Part shown: positions 13,441-24,749 of the stretch, piece after piece
How the letters are laid out: each line of letters begins with the position of its first letter
Numbering within the stretch: the stretch's first letter is position 1
Program-made: the position numbers and the translations under genes
NCBI GenBank assembly: GCA_036345935.2
Contig: JADWOT020000008.1
Coordinates: forward strand, 5,559,114-5,623,113
Source of the DNA: Taenia hydatigena
Taxonomy: Eukaryota; Platyhelminthes; Cestoda; Cyclophyllidea; Taeniidae
Length of the DNA: 64,000 bases
Reading direction: 5' to 3'
Notes under the pieces: generated by a model
Seen by the model: only the letters and a program-made list of their open reading frames with translations
Told to the model about the DNA's origin: nothing
The model's database searches: none

Positions 13441-13691
13441 CAATTTTGTAAGCAAAACTTGCAATCACAGTATTTGTGTGTTGTAATAGTCGGCCTCTGA
13501 CTAACACTGGCTGCCTTGTCACCGCCACTGTTGTCACAATTGCTCACAACGCTGGCTACGTGAGGCTTCACAACGTCAACGTCGTCGTCAATGACGGACT
13601 CATCAGGCTGCCTGTCAACAATAACACTCATCGTTGTTGTTGACAGTGGCAATGATAGCAAGTGGAAATGTGGACGTAGAAGCTGATCCAT
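13440..13691 (-). CDS. Weak candidate exon, acidic and Ser/Val-rich
   Basis: This minus-strand frame of 83 codons has an internal Met followed by an acidic stretch (DESVIDDDVDVV) and a Cys pair near its end (CDCKFC). The composition is more protein-like than the neighbourhood, but there is no recognised domain and no strong donor was found. The opposite strand also has a 133-codon frame (13634-14035) containing a proline run. At most one of these is likely to be real. Confidence 0.15.
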   Translation of the reverse strand: MDQLLRPHFHLLSLPLSTTTMSVIVDRQPDESVIDDDVDVVKPHVASVVSNCDNSGGDKAASVSQRPTITTHKYCDCKFCLQN

Positions 13692-13699
13692 GGAAAGCC

Positions 13700-16130
13700 A
13701 CTGGGACTACACCAAGGGCCTTTAAACTGGTCCATGGCAACGGCGACAGCTGTGGTGTTCAAACATCTATTGGAGGAGTAATGCATGTGATTGCGAGTTT
13801 CCTTGCTCTACCTCCTCCTCCTCCTCAGTGTGGGCTATTTCTTCACGCTGGGGATAAGCAGGCAGACAACGTAGCCGTGTGCTTGGAGGGGGGCCCCAAC
13901 ATCATGGAAAACTGGGTGCGGCATGTGTTGATGCCAGACGGGAGGAAGGGAGGAAAGGGAGAAGGGAACAGTACTTTGGTAAGCACTCCTCCATGGGACA
14001 GTGTGTCGTACATGTTGAGTGAGATCTTATTATGAGCTTACACCACTGTGCTTGTTCTTCCTGTTTTTTTCAATCTAATGTAGCAGTCAGATTTTGCGAC
14101 TTTTAACAGTATCAGCAACCACGGTATGGTGTGAGATTTCGAGGTCATCAGTCGTGTATAGCATATTGTCTTCCTATATGGTGCGCATGCTGGGTGTTTT
14201 AGTTGCGGAATTTTTCGGTTGAATAAGCCCTGTTAATTCAAGAAGGAAAAAACTGTTTTATCATAGGCTTCACGTGAAGTCAACGATGGTCCGGACCCTA
14301 GGGATGCCAAGAATGTACCTGTCTGTGGTGATGCAATTAATACGCTCAAAGGGATCGCTAAAAAATGCCGAATTCAAAGTTTGTCTTCTCCCGTGCTCTC
14401 TACTCTAGCCTAGAAGTTGGTTTTATCTGTGCTGTGCTTCAATAAATTCGTCATCTATCCTTTCCTCGAAGTCTAATCACAAATGCAATGTGACAGCTAC
14501 ATTCTCCAAATTGTTACAGTAATCGTGTCAGTGGAATTTGTCGTGCTCATTGGATGCAGATCTGGTAGCTGTGCCCTCCCTTCTTATCCACTGACGAAAT
14601 GAACGCCGTCTCTTTTAACTCCAGTAGACGTAATCGAAACAAGCCTAAGCCAAGGTTGTAAAACTGCTGCGACTGAGGCATCAATGTGCAGCGCACTCCA
14701 TCGTCGCACAGCGTGTCACTCCATCGCCTTGATTAACATTGCTTCTTTAAACCTCCGGTCGTTCCTGCAGATTCGAGGATTTTCCTCGGATGGAGCATTG
14801 GGTAACTCAGGTGATAGGTGGATGATAACATCGAATCTTACCGCGCAAAATGGGGACAACTGGACAAATTGAGCTGCACATTAGCGGGATTTTTCCGACT
14901 CTGCAAAGGACAGGTATTTTGTTGAGGCTGTGCTGCTGCTGAAGAGCGTTTTGGCATTCAGCATTTACTGAAGGAACTTTGTCAAAAGTGTTGGGAGTCT
15001 ACCACGAAGTGGGACGCGACGTGGTAGGCAGAAAAAGCCAAGTACGGATGTATGGAGGAAGTCACTCGCCGACTTATAGGTGCGTACAAATGCGCATTAT
15101 GTACATTTAATGAGCCCCTATTTATGCATGCTATTCGCTGTTTATGCGCTTTGATGAGGTGTGGCGCCTGAGTGTAGCACGTAGTGTTTTGCATCAGCCA
15201 TAGTCACCGTCTGTCCTATGAGAATATAACGCTAATATAGGAATAACCGTGTCTCTTCTTACTCATTTTCCACGCGCTCCATTTGTTTAGGTGCTTTCAC
15301 CCGGCACTAGTATGTTTTAAATATTGTTAGTTCTAGCTTTTGTGCTCATTGACATCTGGTCATGCCACTGCCTGAATTTGTCCATCTTACGCATTTTGTT
15401 TTCGCTTTCCGTTTGAAAGGGTGGATGGCTTAGGACCGTTTAGTGCTCCTATTTTCACAATAGACTGTGATTATCACCTCCAAATGAGTGTTCCTATTTG
15501 CAACTTCGGAGCGGTAACATGACATTACGTCTAGTTGTGCCGAGCTAGTATGTTCTAAATAGTCTGCTCGTGGTTAGAAATCTTGCTGCTGCTTTACTTC
15601 TTCCCATTGTTTTGTGAAGTTGAGGAGGACCCTCTCGTAATTTAATGCTCATTTTTGCGCGCGCCCAAATTTTACTAAATGTCAAGTAATTTTCTGGAAT
15701 CCTTTCCACCGATGGTATTTTATAAATGAGCAATAAGACGTGAGAAAGGACGCTGTTTTTTACTGTTTAGTGTTCCTTGTGTAAACTACCGAACTTTGCA
15801 CGTTTATTATTGTCAAAAGAAGCATCCTTGAAGGTCTTCCCTCGAAATACTTGTAAATGAAATGTTTATTGGGAACGTATTGTCACGGTGATAAGTTTGA
15901 AAGCAGCCCACTGATAACTTCGATTTGTTCGCTTCTTCTGCTGTAGCATTGCAGTGGTTTCGGCGTGGCCTTCGCCACCTCCACCTTAGTCGTAGCAGTA
16001 ATTAGCTTTGGCTTTAGCTGTTTTTACCTCGATACAAATAGCCGGCTGACGGGTCATGGGGACAGGAAAGAGTGCAAGTTTGGCTGCTCGTTTGGGTTAG
16101 CAGGGTTATTATTCCTGGCGGCCATTAAAT
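13700..16130. other. No supported gene
   Basis: Apart from the plus frame 13634-14035 (Pro- and Gly-rich, no domain) I see only short frames. No duplicated partner was found in the window. Confidence 0.4.
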
Positions 16131-16134
16131 CAGT

Positions 16135-16800
16135 CAACGTCTCTTAAAACAGACAAATGTGCACTGGCAGGCGTTAAGTTTCATCTATTTCTCTACTTGC
16201 GACCTTTTTACTTGTCAGTCGATTGGGCTATTTGGCTGGTGGATGTGTGGGTAAATAGACAGGCGAAGGTGATGAGATCTGTTTATTTCGCTGTCTGTGG
16301 ACCTGTCCGCCTAGTCACCTTCATCAGCTTCACCTCAGCGGCATGAAATGTGACGTTGGGACGTTTGTGCAGACCTGTCTGTTGTGAGTAGTCGTGTTGG
16401 AATCACTTTATCTTTGTTAGAACATTTGACTGTCGAAGACGCTAAAGTAATGGCCTGACGCCCTCGTGGCTCGTGTTTCGGAGAGCATCAACTCATTTTG
16501 ATCACATTACTGCCAGCAATGTTTAAGGTGGAAGTTGGTCATAGTGGGAAGGAATGAAATGGTTCGCCTTGTCAGCTGCCTTAATTATGCCCGGTACTTG
16601 TGGTTCTACCGTCTGAAGCACACGCACATGCTGGCTAGTCTATTGCACATAATATTGGTTGACTGAGTGCTGTCATGCCTGTACCCGATGCAGTGGAGCT
16701 GTATGTGCACTGGGTAGTGTGGGAGGATGAGGGGGTGACACCAGCATAGACATGCCCAAGGTGTAGGGACAAGTGTGGTGCACGCGGACCTCCAACTCTG
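16135..16800 (-). repeat. Duplicated block, inverted relative to 2630-3300
   Basis: The minus strand of this stretch aligns with 2630-3300. The 160-codon minus frame 16606-17088 overlaps it but runs beyond the repeat and does not keep one frame with the other copy, so I do not call it a gene. Confidence 0.75.
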
Positions 16801-17181
16801 TACTCCAGCACTTGGCCATATGGAGCGTTTATCGCGTTCCTTTTTTAATACAGCGTTTGATGTTGGGCTGATTAGCCCTACGTAAACATGGGCATAGGCG
16901 CGGTGCATCCGGTTGGCACCCTCGTACCATGACATCAATTGGCTGTCTGTCACATGAGTGCGTTTTTGCGGTACGCAGCACGTTCTGTGGTATATGGGTG
17001 GTGATAGGAACCTGGGTATGACAGTCGTCGCAAGTAATGTCTTGTGCTCGCCTTTCTCTCTACTAATGGTACCCTTTATAACCATCACACCTATTGTGGG
17101 TGTTGTTTTGAGGGTACCCTGCGAGGTGCTGGTGCTCTATGAGTATTTATTTAGCACCTCTGTTCTTGTTTATTCACACAG

Positions 17182-17632
17182 ACGCAGGGTTCTCTTTACT
17201 CCATACCGAATTGGTGAGATGATGAAATGCTTTAACAAGAAAACTACCTCACTATGAGCGAACACGAAGAACTGGCACGTCTCATCAACTTGGCCAGACC
17301 TCAGGTTGGTTAAGCTTTAAGGTTTTAGATGAACTTGTTCGCTGGACAGATACTAGTGTATAGTGATTAATTGTCCACGGTTGAGTTGTCGAAACTCGCC
17401 ATACTTTTGAGTTTTCTGCTAGGTTAATGGGCAGTTCCAGAATCAGCGCTACGAAACAAAGAGGGTCGGTGGAAAAATTTCTAGCAATGCAACGCCTGTA
17501 ACGCAGCCAAATGTTCGTGTCTTGGTGGGGATTCTCTATCAATGGCTCATGCCTATCCATGGTACCTGCGGTGGTGACCCGATGTCGTGGATGAGTTTCA
17601 AATGCGACGAGCCAATAGAAAGTGAGTTCTGA
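17182..17632 (+). pseudogene. NK-2-type homeobox gene fragment (copy A)
   Basis: The first exon (17182-17304, acceptor ATTCACACAG) encodes the start of a homeodomain: RRVLFTPYRI, then F-N-K, and after one frameshift MSEHEELARLINL and P-Q-V. An intron of 118 bp follows at the position after residue 44, a usual homeobox intron site. The second exon (17423-17632) opens in frame with V45 and gives F-Q-N-Q-R-Y (residues 49-54), then 60 more codons to TGA. Gln50, Asn51, Arg53 and Tyr54 are visible; Tyr54 is the NK-2 class signature. Trp48 is replaced by Gln, and the frameshift before helix 2 breaks the domain, so DNA binding is unlikely. Its second exon runs into sequence shared with the kinase locus near 28085. 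Confidence 0.7.
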
Positions 17633-17670
17633 TTCGATTGGCTTAGGCAAAGGCGCTTTCAGCGTTGTAA
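17595..17670 (+). repeat. Segment shared with the upstream flank of the kinase locus (28085-28155)
   Basis: About 75 bp are nearly the same here and at 28085-28155, starting at an ATGA(G/A)TTTCAAATGC motif. In copy A one frame reads DSIGLGKGAFSVV, which resembles a kinase glycine-rich loop, preceded in another frame by a short FKCDEPIESE piece. In the 28-kb copy the loop is degenerate. This may be the remains of a kinase first exon, but the same one-base frame offset exists in both copies. Confidence 0.5.
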
Positions 17671-17769
17671 TTGTTTGTTTTTCATCTGGGCTCGGGAAGC
17701 CAGCCAAACTTAAACCAGGAGCAGTAGCAGACGTGTCCAAACACTTTGGCTGACATTTAAAATCCACTG

Positions 17770-19670
17770 GCTCAGGTTTGCACCACCCCTATCAGCGCTG
17801 GCAGTAGTGAGTCTTCTGGTAAACATGCACGCATCTGTGTGCATAATGCCCTACCGGTTAATACTACGGCTATTTTTTTTGTTAAGTGAGGGCTAACCAG
17901 GTTGACAAACATTGCAAGTAGAATTGAATTAAATTTACTAGAGAAATAACGGAAGCCTTTAAAGAGCGCGACATAAGAATTACTACATTGTCAGCTAAAA
18001 ATGACGTGTGTACTGTCAGCGGGACAGTGATTTGGGGCAGTCCTTGCAGGAAGCATGCAAGTGTGTTGATTTCTCTTGATTTATTTGCATTACTATTGAC
18101 GTTCAATAAGTGCTTTGGCCATGGAAGTCAGCGTTTAACATCTCGGTGCGGTATTGCTAGTCCTTCATTCAATATTGGCTCTCCACAATTGCGTGAAAGA
18201 GCTGGCATGAAAGATGCTGTTATATCTCATGCAAATGGCAGCATCTATCTACCTCGTCTCACAAAACATTATGTGCATAAATGTTACTTTTAGGGAGGTA
18301 TCAATTCAAGTGGAGTGCCTCTATCGCAGGGTAGTAAATTTACTCGATGTGTCCTCTACTTTGTTATTTGAAGGAAGTGCAGTGAAGAAGATGAATAAAA
18401 ATAGATGCAAGATTCCTGCGCCCTAGATAATGCTCCCATCACTGTGCGTGATACGACCGCGCAGTAGAGCTTGGTAATTAGGAATGCTGTCTACGCACAC
18501 GGAGATTCTTCAGCCAACTTCTTTGTGCCCTGATGCCAATTTACGCAGCCCGGTCCAGGTGATCCATTTAATCATGCAATAGTATCAGCTTTATAGAATG
18601 AGGCTAATTAATAAGAGCAATTGAAAAGTGGCTTAAGAATATAACATTGCTAAGATCTTGGGTTTGAGGGAACCTTGAGTCTGCAATCGAGTGGTAGGAG
18701 GAGGAGGAGTAGAAGGCAATTTGTAGTAGCCACACGTTGCTGCAATTTATAATGTTAACACGTGTATGCTAATTCATTATTGTTAGGCCCTGCGGCATCA
18801 TCCAAATCAAGCAACCCAAGTCGCAAATCTTGCAACTTACAATGCCGACGCACAGACGTCAATCATCCGCGGGGATCGCGGAAGTTGTCAGCGTTTGAGA
18901 AGGTCTAGCGTAATCCCACGCAGTTAATGGGGGCTTATTTTCGCATTAAATGCAAGAACAATAATCGTGAAGACGGTTAGTTTATTCTGATGATACTACT
19001 CTAAATGAAGCACTTATAGCTAAGAGTTTGGCATTGGGCTAGTATAATTGGAATATTTTGCGCATAGTTTGCAAGCACTTATGATGCTGATGTTGCAGCG
19101 CCCAACCTTGACATGCTACGATAGCTTTGGCATGCCCTAGCCATTTAGTTGACAGCAGGTCTATCTAGCAGAATTTTTGTACATCACTTACCAATCTCGA
19201 GTTTTATCATCTCCCTGTAGACTTTTCTCATGTTACTATTCGCGGAATGCCTTGTGACGCTAACTTGTGTTGGCAATGAAAGTGACTGACAAGATATCAT
19301 CTCTCCTCACACATGTTGCAACCATTCGCTTCACCTAGTAAGACATCCACAATAAATTTAAATGAAAGTGGAGAAAATTATTGGAATTTAGTGATGATTG
19401 GGAAAATCGGACAAGGATTTGAATAAACGAATGTGCCGTTGTGATGTTGCAGCGAATACAACGCGACCGCAAAGGTACACTGCTGATGTGAAGGGGAAAG
19501 TGGACTGCACAACTGCGCTCCTCACTGGCCGCCTTGCCGTCGTGTGCTTACGATCGGCACTGCGAAATGCTGAGGATTAAAATTGATGTTAACTCAATGG
19601 CTAGGGCCTGATACAGTTTGTTGAGCATGCAAAAATTAAGCACTGCAACCACTGCTATAGAATACATTAT
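17770..19670. other. No supported gene
   Basis: Frames at 17882-18106 (minus) and 17988-18293 (plus) overlap each other. Neither shows a recognised motif or a clean pair of splice sites. The rest is AT-rich with no duplicated partner seen. Confidence 0.35.
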
Positions 19671-19673
19671 TAC

Positions 19674-19810
19674 CTTGCGTGTATGGACCAGAAAAAGGGT
19701 GGGGTAGGTAGCGCTGTTTCCTTATAAGTCGGTGAGATCGTCTTGGAACGATTGGAGCAAGCTCAATAGGGGATGTTCCTAGTGAGGGAAAAGATGTATT
19801 GGCCGCCATG
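19674..19810 (-). CDS. Candidate exon with strong splice sites, unidentified
   Basis: On the minus strand an acceptor (TTCGTTGTGCAG) opens a 137-bp exon closed by a good donor (CAAG/GTAATA). One frame is open throughout and starts with ATG one base in: MAANTSFPSLGTSP, then a basic patch (RRSHRLIRKQRY) and a Pro-rich end. It lies 3' of the copy-B homeobox pseudogene on the same strand, but I found no phase-matched partner exon, so membership is unknown. Another frame is open across the acceptor (19779-19988), so the reading frame is not certain. Confidence 0.35.
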
Positions 19811-20542
19811 CTGCACAACGAATTTCCTCATCGTTGCTATGCAGCGTATTCAGGCGGTGCTCTTTTGAAACGCAAGGCAATGCATATGTAAAGTGGTCTG
19901 TCAGAAGTGCGAATGTATAACCAAATTCTGCAGTACCCTTAAGTAGGGCAAACTGGATAAAATAAGCACGGAGGTCAACCTCGTGCAAGAGGCCCTCTTG
20001 CGGTCATTCATCCTTTATGCTTGTCGCGACCGTACGAGGTATGCTTCCAGACTACCCGTTCCGTAATTACTACTCTTAACTCTCTATTGGTGGGTGGGAT
20101 CATCGACGTAATCGTGCAATGATCAGAGGGATGCGTTTGCACACCTGGGCGTTTGCTCTAGCCTTGCAGAAGAATAAGTCACAGCAAAGCTGTAATTTAG
20201 CGGACAAGTGCTAAAGTGTAGGAATTTTTAACCAATTGTAAGCCATCAGTAATCGGACGGATACTAATGAAACCAGGCTAAAGTGACGAGGCGTTGATTG
20301 TAAGGTACTCATCAAGCCAATTCGTCCATGCAAAAGGGAATTTTGGGAAGTGATTTGACCTATGGAACTTGAAAGTGACATAGAACATTACCGCCGACCG
20401 CTTTGATGGGCTAAGCGTATTCATCGCTTATGCGTGTGGTACATCGAACTGTGTGGGCTCTCACCTCCAAAACAATTCATTTTAGCGACTTTTAACATCA
20501 CACATAGCTCCCCACGAGAACATCTTTGCAAGACATTGCTTA

Positions 20543-20548
20543 TTTATT
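20543..20548 (-). terminator. AATAAA polyadenylation signal in the 3' flank of copy B
   Basis: AATAAA is read on the minus strand about 150 bp past the end of the tail-exon homology. The corresponding flank of the 28-30 kb locus is still alignable but reads AATGAATAA, so the signal is degraded there. Confidence 0.35.
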
Positions 20549-22210
20549 TTTGAAAAATTAAATTACACAAAATGACCGTCATTACGACATGATATCAGGA
20601 CCACAAAACAGTAGGAGCAGCACAAAATATCAACATTATAACCACTCTGTGAAAGCCATTGTCAGTCCGCAGATGCTCCATAGAGAAAGCAATAACTCGA
20701 TATTCTTGATACCCTTGCCTTCACTATCCTGCTTTTGATCTGTTTTAGCACGAAGCTGAATATCGAGCGACTCCATCAGCGCCCCGAACCGCTGCTTTGC
20801 CTCGGTAACATATGACCACCTTCACCCGAAGGGGCTTGCTTTAGTGATAAAACTGTTTGTTGGGGTTCCTGTTGTAATTAGGAGCTCTCAGCCATTCCAA
20901 AGCCCTCTCTGAGGCCGACGTCCTACAAGTCGGTCGATGGAGCGCTTCTCTCCATGGCACAAACCCTTGGCTGTGTTACGGGTGTTGCGTTGCTAGAAAT
21001 TTCCCACCGACCCTCCCTACTTTGCAGCGCTGATTCTGGAATCACATCCTAACCCAACAGAAAAGTCAAAATTACGGCCATTCTTGGCAACTCAACCATT
21101 GACAATCAATCACTACACACAAATAGCTGTCCATCAAACAAATTCCTTTAACACCTCAATACTTGACAAACCTGAGTCTCCGTCAAGTTGATGCGACGTG
21201 CCGGTTCTTCGCGTTCATGCATATTGATGTAGTATTCCTTGTTAAAGTACTTCATCATCCCATCAATTCGGTACGGGGTAAAGAGAATCTTGCGTCTACC
21301 TTGTCTTTGTCCTTCAGATAGTGTCTGGCATGCCTGAGAAGTTTGCTGAATCAAGCATGGATACAGTGGCAGCAAGTTGCTAGAGGAGAAGAAAATCTAG
21401 AATTTAGAGGACGTTCGCCAAAAGTTGATGGCACGAGTTTGGCAGTGGGAACGATGGCTGCTGACGTAAGTTTGACGAGGTGTCAAATAGGAGTGGATTT
21501 AATGCTGAGAAGATCGGTATCGCGGTAGTAGTTTGATATTGACTCGAAATCCCACCTTGCTGTGGGGGTAAAGATACGCTGATGCAGGACATCCGCCGTA
21601 GTACAGACTTTGGAGGGCTAGCGAAGTGAGGACTGCGCATGAGAAACGCAGGCATTTTCAATAGGAGAACTGATTCATCAGAAGCATTTGCATCAATTTT
21701 CAGCCGTTTTGGTCCCAAAGGATTCATTCGGATTTGTTTGTCTTCATCGTTGTTCTGTGGCGAATAAAAGAGGATGGAATTTAGTCCTGGAAATACTGGA
21801 GGCTTAGCCAGTGCAGAGACCGCTTCCTCCATCTTTTGTGACGTAGGAGGGATTGCTTTTTCCACTTGCTATTGTACGACTAGTAATACAGCCATTGGGG
21901 CTAATTGTTGAGGATCCGTGTTTGTCTCTCCCTTGGGTACAACTGGGCATTTCGCATTAGATGCACCTGTGAAAGTAAAACGAGTGAATCAGGAACATGT
22001 GCATCTGCATGTAAGTAGATGTCATCACCCCAATGTCTGCGATGAGATAACTAAAGCTTTAGTTCTTCTGCCATACACGATGGTGGATGTCTCAATTCCT
22101 CTAACTGAAGTACCAGCGCATGGACTAATCCAAAATTTCTAACTTAATTCACCGTCAAGGATCAGTTTTATTTGACCAATAGTTTGGTTAGCATCTGTAA
22201 AGTGTCTTAC

Positions 22211-22318
22211 GGTCGAAGACGCTTCCAGAATGCTTTCAGTAAAACGTAGATCGACCAGTCTAAATGCTGACGTGATCATGGCTGGCATGCCTAATTTAAA
22301 GATCGGTGCTTCAGTTGC
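22211..22318 (-). CDS. Well-bounded 108-bp exon upstream of the copy-B homeodomain
   Basis: Acceptor CTTTTTGTTTGCAG and donor GACC/GTAAGA on the minus strand enclose exactly 36 codons with no stop (ATEAPIFKLGMPAMI, FRLVDLRFTESILEASS). It sits about 245 bp upstream of the next acceptor, so it may be an earlier exon of the homeobox gene or belong to another gene. It has no recognised domain. The intact splice sites and frame contrast with the broken exons downstream. Confidence 0.45.
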
Positions 22319-22319
22319 C

Positions 22320-24090
22320 TGCAAACAAAAAGCACTTTTCTTTCCAACTTTTAAAAGTTGCACTCAATCGCTGATCTTCATACATCCTGGATGTTTGCGC
22401 TCCCAATCACCCACCTATTTTCCTCTTCACTCCCGTTTCCAGCAGGATTAGGCTCCACGCAGATTCCTTCTCAAGCAGCCCTTGCGAAACACCCACTGGG
22501 CAATTACAGACTGGTCGCTTTCTTTGCGCACTCTTTGCATTTGTATGTCATGCCGTCCTCTCAGAAGTCCACCATTTACCTCCTGTCTTGCTGGTGACCT
22601 CAGTGGCATCCAGGAACAGGTACGCATATTGCCAAGTTACAATAACTGTTGGCACGCCCTGTAAGCAGCGCAGATTCGGTTTACAACAAATTTCCGAAAT
22701 CGCGGTTCCAAAGTAGCACAGTTCGATAACTTATGGCACTGTTAGGTGGAAATAGAAGGCCCTACACTTTTATTCAGTAAAATTGCTTAGCGAAATTAGT
22801 CAAGTCATCTCATGGTGCAAAAGACTTAAGTGTCGAGCATCTGGTGAGAATCCCTCTTCTACTTTAACCTTACACCGGCGTAGTCTATACAGGTCAGTGG
22901 CATCGAGGCTGAAGCAGAAACAAGTTGCATGGGTTTGTCAATGGGAAAAGCGTCACTAGCACTTATTGTTAGCATCATGGCAATTGTGATCTAACGCTGA
23001 AGTGCCGTGTTTTAGCAGTGGTGGATCAAAGTTGAGACGCCTAACGAAAGAATGACCAGTCTGTAACACCTAAGAAGAGAAATGGTTGCATTCACTTTCA
23101 CAATGCGAGGAGATGGTGCAATGAAACGCACTGCTGCAAGAGAACTTAATGATTTTTAAAGTCGACGATAAGTAAATGGCTTACAAATGGCTTGATCTCG
23201 GCCACCTTTATCCGAATTCACCCACCACGCAGCCATTACTAACTCAGAAGAACAGCACTGAAGATGGGAACCATTGGTGTGTTTCTACTACATCCATCAT
23301 TTCAAAGAAGAGATTACAACATCAAAGTGCTAGCATCTTTATTGTCCCTTCCACCTTCTTGATAACAACTTTCACAGCTGACGGAACGCGGAGAAGATGC
23401 GGTCCAAAATTGTCTTAAATCCAGTTCCGCATAAACGTAATGAGTTTAACTAATTTTATCTTCCACCTCTACATTTTATGCTTCGGGGGTGAGCAGAGTT
23501 GATAGGCATTATCCAAGTGAATCAAAGTTACAGTAGAAGACGGTATGTCTTATAGAGGTCAATGACCTTCACTCAGTCGCTTGATTGGCGTGTGCTTACT
23601 GCTAATCACTTGAAAAGTGCATTGAAACAAATTCCCATTACCACCTATTTGTTCTGTCACTCACCGAGGTTGTGATTTACACACTTCAAAGTTTGTTTGG
23701 ATTGACAATTGAGAACACATAAACAGAAGCATAATTGCTTAATCTGGAAAACTGATCCGAGCAATGCGTCATACGAATAACTTAAAAAGCTAGGTTCGCT
23801 TCATATTTAAACTATTTCGTTGGCAAGGTGATGAAGTTAATCTAGCTAAAGAAGAATTTCCGTACTCATCAGATAGAGATTCATTTATAATTCATGTGTA
23901 TTTATAAAAGGATAAATAAGTCAGGAAGCAATTAAAAGGGAAACTTTGCACATGACACTGAGCCGACACGCTCGTTCTTTCTGACAGATTTAGTAGTTTT
24001 GCAGTGCACACGCTTGCGATACCTGTTAGGCGATGGTTTTACGAAATCTGAAGATGCCCTAAAACACACAAAGCTGCGTTGTTGCCCACT
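22320..24090. other. No supported gene
   Basis: Only short frames without splice-bounded structure were seen, and no duplicated partner was found in the window. Confidence 0.35.
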
Positions 24091-24746
24091 ACAGATTCGA
24101 ATTTGATTGGCCTAAATGAGCCAAGTATGCGCTTGTTGCGTCGTGCTGATTGGACGCAGTGGAAGTCGGCATGGTTGTGATTTTAACGGTCTGACGGAGT
24201 TTGACCATGCATTGCCTTTTGACTTGGGATCTCGTCCAAATGTGTATATCCGGTTCAAAATATTCGCGCCACAAAGATGCAAAGTGAAAGGACATTCTGC
24301 TTTGCTTTATGCAGAGGTCAGCTTTAGCACACTGGGCAGCTGATTAGCAAAAGTAGTCCATTCTGATAAATAGCCTTTTATAGAAGCAAAATTGAAGGCG
24401 AAATGCAAATCTGTGATGCGTGACGACTTTACAAATGTCCAAAATACTAAATTATGTGCTCGTCGATCCCAGTGGGCAACAGCTTGCAAACCCTGCGCCC
24501 GAATCTGAGACTTCGAATGGTGCCATTCTTGGTGACCCTTTACAGTCTGCAAATATGACCTACATAGATCCACTAATGTACTTGAAGAAGACAAACCATT
24601 GTTACATTGCTTTCGCTCTAGAAGCAGGCGACTCGAACCCCATTACCGTCGTTTCCATCTCACTTCGAGTACGGAGTTCTCTACACCGCTTGAACCCAAG
24701 CTACCATCAGGCGACATATGGTGAAGGAATGCGGATGAAGGAATAA
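24090..24746 (+). CDS. Possible coding region of one or two exons, unidentified
   Basis: Two consecutive plus-strand frames look protein-like. The first, up to 24343, ends with VYIRFKIFAPQ and ALLYAEVSFSTLG and is preceded by a fair acceptor (GTTGTTGCCCACTACAG) near 24091. The second, 24420-24746, contains LNYVLVDPSGQQL, NMTYIDPLMYLKKTN and NPITVVSISLRVRSS. Alternating beta-like hydrophobic patterns suggest a folded domain but I cannot name it. The junction between them is unresolved and a minus-strand frame also spans 24307-24594. Low certainty. Confidence 0.25.
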
Positions 24747-24749
24747 ACG

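Larger units (their letters stand above)
20460..22318 (-). pseudogene. NK-2-type homeobox pseudogene (copy B), near full length
   Basis: Minus-strand order: exon 22318-22211; a long exon from 21966 (acceptor TTTTACTTTCACAG) encoding a Pro/Ser-rich amino-terminal region (VSALAKPPVFPGLNSILF, NPLGPKRLKID); the homeodomain start at 21300-21172 (RRKILFTPYRI, FNKEYYI, HEREE, RRINLTETQ); an intron of about 118 bp; then helix 3 at 21053-21020. Lesions are clear: frameshifts near 21880 and 21400, the acceptor AG before helix 3 changed to GG, and the Trp48 codon turned into TGA at 21042-21044. After V-R-M-stop the frame gives F-Q-N-Q-R-C-K, so N51 and R53 survive while Tyr54 is Cys. The tail and 3' flank match 29467-29900. 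A family member would be a nuclear transcription factor; this copy cannot encode one. Confidence 0.75.

Noticed and set aside
13634..14035. 133-codon plus-strand gene with a proline run
   Set aside because: The run comes from a CTC repeat. There are no splice signals and no family resemblance.
16606..17088. 160-codon minus-strand open frame
   Set aside because: It overlaps a duplicated block whose other copy does not keep the frame and the plus-strand homeobox fragment lies close by. The product is rich in Cys, His and Trp without a motif.
17285..17767. 160-codon minus-strand open frame
   Set aside because: It is antisense to homeodomain helix 3 and the following exon, whose plus-strand frame is the recognisable one.
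21404..21865. Stand-alone 153-codon gene on the minus strand
   Set aside because: It is better explained as the amino-terminal exon of the copy-B homeobox pseudogene, in frame and upstream of the homeodomain.
24630..24660. tRNA-like GACTCGAACCCC
   Set aside because: No cloverleaf arms could be paired around it on either strand.
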